This document shows positions 4,723 through 6,389 of a stretch of 6,389 nucleotides of DNA, in pieces. Under the pieces are notes generated by a model that saw only the letters and a list, made by a program, of their open reading frames with translations, did not search any database and was not told the origin of the DNA. This stretch comes from an uncultured Alistipes sp. (GTDB lineage Bacteria > Bacteroidota > Bacteroidia > Bacteroidales > Rikenellaceae), in the NCBI GenBank assembly GCA_900769745.1, contig CAAGHX010000170.1, forward strand, positions 1 through 6,389, written 5' to 3'. The position numbers were made by a program, and so were the translations under genes. Position 1 is the stretch's first letter; every line of letters starts with the position of its first letter.

Positions 4723-6389
4723 TTACTTTGAAATCTGCACTTTGATATTGTCAATATAGACATTTACCTCGGTATTACCCGTACCACTTGCTGTTGAAAG
4801 CGTAGGATAAAAACATATACGCGCATCACTTGTCACAGGTATTTCAGTACTATATGTTGGAAAACTCTGTCCAAAAGCATTATCTCCAGCATTATCAGCT
4901 AAATTTTGGTTATAGTATGTTGTACCAAAATCAGCAAGTGTAGTATCATATGAGCTTGTAATACCAGTTGAACCAGTAGGAATACCATCAATAGGATTGC
5001 TTGCATTAGTATGCGTTGCTATATTGATAGTTCCTGTAGTTAGGCTCAAAGAGCTACTGGTATGCTTATATAAGGCTGCATCAAATTGAATATTAACATT
5101 AACATTTTTACCAGGCTTAAGTCCTCTTGTACCATTTCCCAATGGAGGTGTGTCCAAACGACCATGGTGATATGACGCAAACGACATAACGATCTTTACA
5201 CTTTGATATCGCGAGTTAATTCGCATTGCACCTGGTTTAAGCCAAAAGCGTGCAGCATTCCATCCATCAAGAGTTCCACTTAACGCCACACCGGGCTGCT
5301 CTCGCTCACTTTGAGAATATGAGTTATTACCATAACTTTCTTGTTCTGAAGCATTATTGAAATCCTCAAACAAAAGATATGGCACATCAACAGGCGTGAT
5401 ATTCTGCTGGAAATATGGCTTGATAGTACCCAAATTTACACTATTCTCAACAACAGCATTCTCAGAATCAAATACTAGCTTCCAATTAGTGTTACTATAT
5501 GTAGATGCACTCATCTCACCGTAATACTCCCAGGTATAGCAGTTCTCGTTATTGCGATAATATGTACCCATATTAGCGCCATTATTATCATAAAGCGTAA
5601 AGTAGTTGAAATCCTCTCCAAGGTAGTTCTCGCCAATAGAGAAGTTAAATGCCGTGTATTTCTCAAATGGTGGCATAGCCATACGAATTGGCGTAACGTG
5701 ACCACGCACCATCTCGCGCTCTAATGGATATGTAGCAACCTCAGAGCGCTGCTCAAAACCTGTGATTTTATAACTAACATCGCCATCTACGGTGCCAGGA
5801 AGCACAAAAACCCAGATATCGCTACCAACATCAAAACCCCCGTCGCTCTTGACGGTGATTGTATTTGATGTATTACTGTATACAGGCTCTGCATCGGGAT
5901 TGGCAACATCGTGAGTTATATCACCCACAACCGCATTGGGAAATGTAATCTCTATGCTATATACCTTGTCAGCAAAGTTGCTGCTCTTCTCGGGAATAGT
6001 AATTTTGAGGGCGTGCATCTGGTGGCGCATAACTGTATTAAGTTCTACACGCTTAGATGAGGTCAACGCACCCTCAACAACTGGCTCGGCCAGCATAATG
6101 TCATAGCGACCATCATATGTGCCATTCTGCACGGTAGGAAGCGTATATGTCGCGAGAGTTCCTTGTGTAGATACAGGAGTTGGATAGCTCAGCATATAGG
6201 TGTATTCACCCTCTGCCATAGCTGCAATGTTCGATGTGAAGTATGCATTATCATACTCCCCACTGAAATAGCGAAGCATAAACGAAGCATTCTCAAATGC
6301 GTAGCTATCGTCTGCATTATTTTTAGCCCACACGGCAAGTTTGTCACCTGGAGCCCAGCGGGTTATCCTTCCATCGGGGTCTATTGATG
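4723..6389 (-). CDS. fimbrillin-like surface protein with C-terminal extension, 5'-truncated (gene A)
   Basis: The frame is open from the right edge of the window to the TAA at 4723, giving 554 visible residues; the true start and signal peptide lie outside. The GTG at 6333 is an internal valine codon, not a start. Visible residues 1-240 fit the fimbrillin-like family: ITRWAPGDKLAVWA near the edge (the W-x-x-G-D-x-[IL]-x-V pattern), R-H-Q-M-H-A-L-K-I-T-I at about 121-131, F-P-N-A-V-V-G-D-I at about 149-157, and a closing V-R-G-H-V-T-P-I strand. A Tyr/Asn-rich stretch follows (about 245-330). The C-terminal domain, about 335-554, contains LLFEDF, DGWNAARFW and GRLDTPPLG and ends VYIDNIKVQISK, resembling choice-of-anchor J or carbohydrate-binding jelly rolls; this last call is tentative. 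The region beyond the fimbrillin part is clearly lower in GC. It is the first visible gene of the cluster and probably acts as an adhesin or pilus-tip-like protein at the surface. Confidence 0.8.
   Translation of the reverse strand, partial: SIDPDGRITRWAPGDKLAVWAKNNADDSYAFENASFMLRYFSGEYDNAYFTSNIAAMAEGEYTYMLSYPTPVSTQGTLATYTLPTVQNGTYDGRYDIMLAEPVVEGALTSSKRVELNTVMRHQMHALKITIPEKSSNFADKVYSIEITFPNAVVGDITHDVANPDAEPVYSNTSNTITVKSDGGFDVGSDIWVFVLPGTVDGDVSYKITGFEQRSEVATYPLEREMVRGHVTPIRMAMPPFEKYTAFNFSIGENYLGEDFNYFTLYDNNGANMGTYYRNNENCYTWEYYGEMSASTYSNTNWKLVFDSENAVVENSVNLGTIKPYFQQNITPVDVPYLLFEDFNNASEQESYGNNSYSQSEREQPGVALSGTLDGWNAARFWLKPGAMRINSRYQSVKIVMSFASYHHGRLDTPPLGNGTRGLKPGKNVNVNIQFDAALYKHTSSSLSLTTGTINIATHTNASNPIDGIPTGSTGITSSYDTTLADFGTTYYNQNLADNAGDNAFGQSFPTYSTEIPVTSDARICFYPTLSTASGTGNTEVNVYIDNIKVQISK

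Noticed and set aside
4221..4745. Plus-strand open frame of 174 codons, ending in a hydrophobic stretch
   Set aside because: It is antisense to gene B and its leader; the hydrophobic end is the reverse reading of B's signal peptide and the A/T-rich gap. No family features are present.
6331..6333. GTG at 6333 as the start of gene A
   Set aside because: The frame continues without a stop to the window edge and the upstream codons complete the fimbrillin-like W-x-x-G-D motif, so this is an internal valine.
170..6389. A SusC/SusD-type polysaccharide utilisation locus
   Set aside because: No TonB-dependent transporter, SusD-like helical repeat protein or glycoside hydrolase is visible; the lipoproteins are all beta-rich DUF4493 or fimbrillin-like.
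1..6389. CRISPR arrays, tRNA or rRNA genes, insertion sequences
   Set aside because: No regularly spaced direct repeats, cloverleaf-like sequences, transposase motifs or terminal inverted repeats were seen; nearly the whole window is coding on the minus strand.

Overview
The window looks like a piece of a Bacteroidales-type chromosome (phylum Bacteroidota, probably a gut or oral anaerobe). Three things point there: surface lipoprotein signal peptides whose cysteine is followed by acidic residues, DUF4493, PCMD and fimbrillin-like protein architectures that are essentially confined to this phylum, and short A/T-rich gaps between genes. Genus cannot be set from the sequence. All genes I can support lie on the minus strand, so the window is read from its right end to its left.

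Layout in transcription order: (A) 6389-4723, a 5'-truncated fimbrillin-like protein with a long C-terminal extension; (B) 4685-3915, a 256-residue lipoprotein that is almost only a DUF4493-like domain; (C) 3897-2245, a 550-residue lipoprotein with a DUF4493-like domain and two tandem Ig-like repeats; (D) 2212-170, a 680-residue lipoprotein with a DUF4493-like domain, an Ig-like domain, a FN3-like domain and a C-terminal PCMD (putative carbohydrate metabolism domain) jelly roll; (E) 115-1, the first 38 codons of a secreted protein with a signal peptidase I type leader. Gaps are 37, 17, 32 and 54 bp. I see no internal promoter, so one polycistronic message starting upstream of the window is the simplest reading. 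The only strong non-coding structure is a 9-bp inverted repeat between D and E.

The genes probably form a cell-surface module: several lipoproteins exported to the outer leaflet of the outer membrane, one of them fimbrillin-like and two ending in probable glycan- or ligand-binding beta domains. B, C and D share a related N-terminal domain carried on C-terminal parts of increasing length, as expected for subunits of a common assembly or for a set of adhesins. The role of DUF4493 is unknown and no enzyme is evident, so the function remains inference.

The points most worth a second look are the graded architecture of B, C and D, an Arg-Ala dipeptide at the same place in all three (a possible maturation site like that of type V pilins), a GC drop in gene A that coincides with its domain boundary, and the hairpin before gene E.
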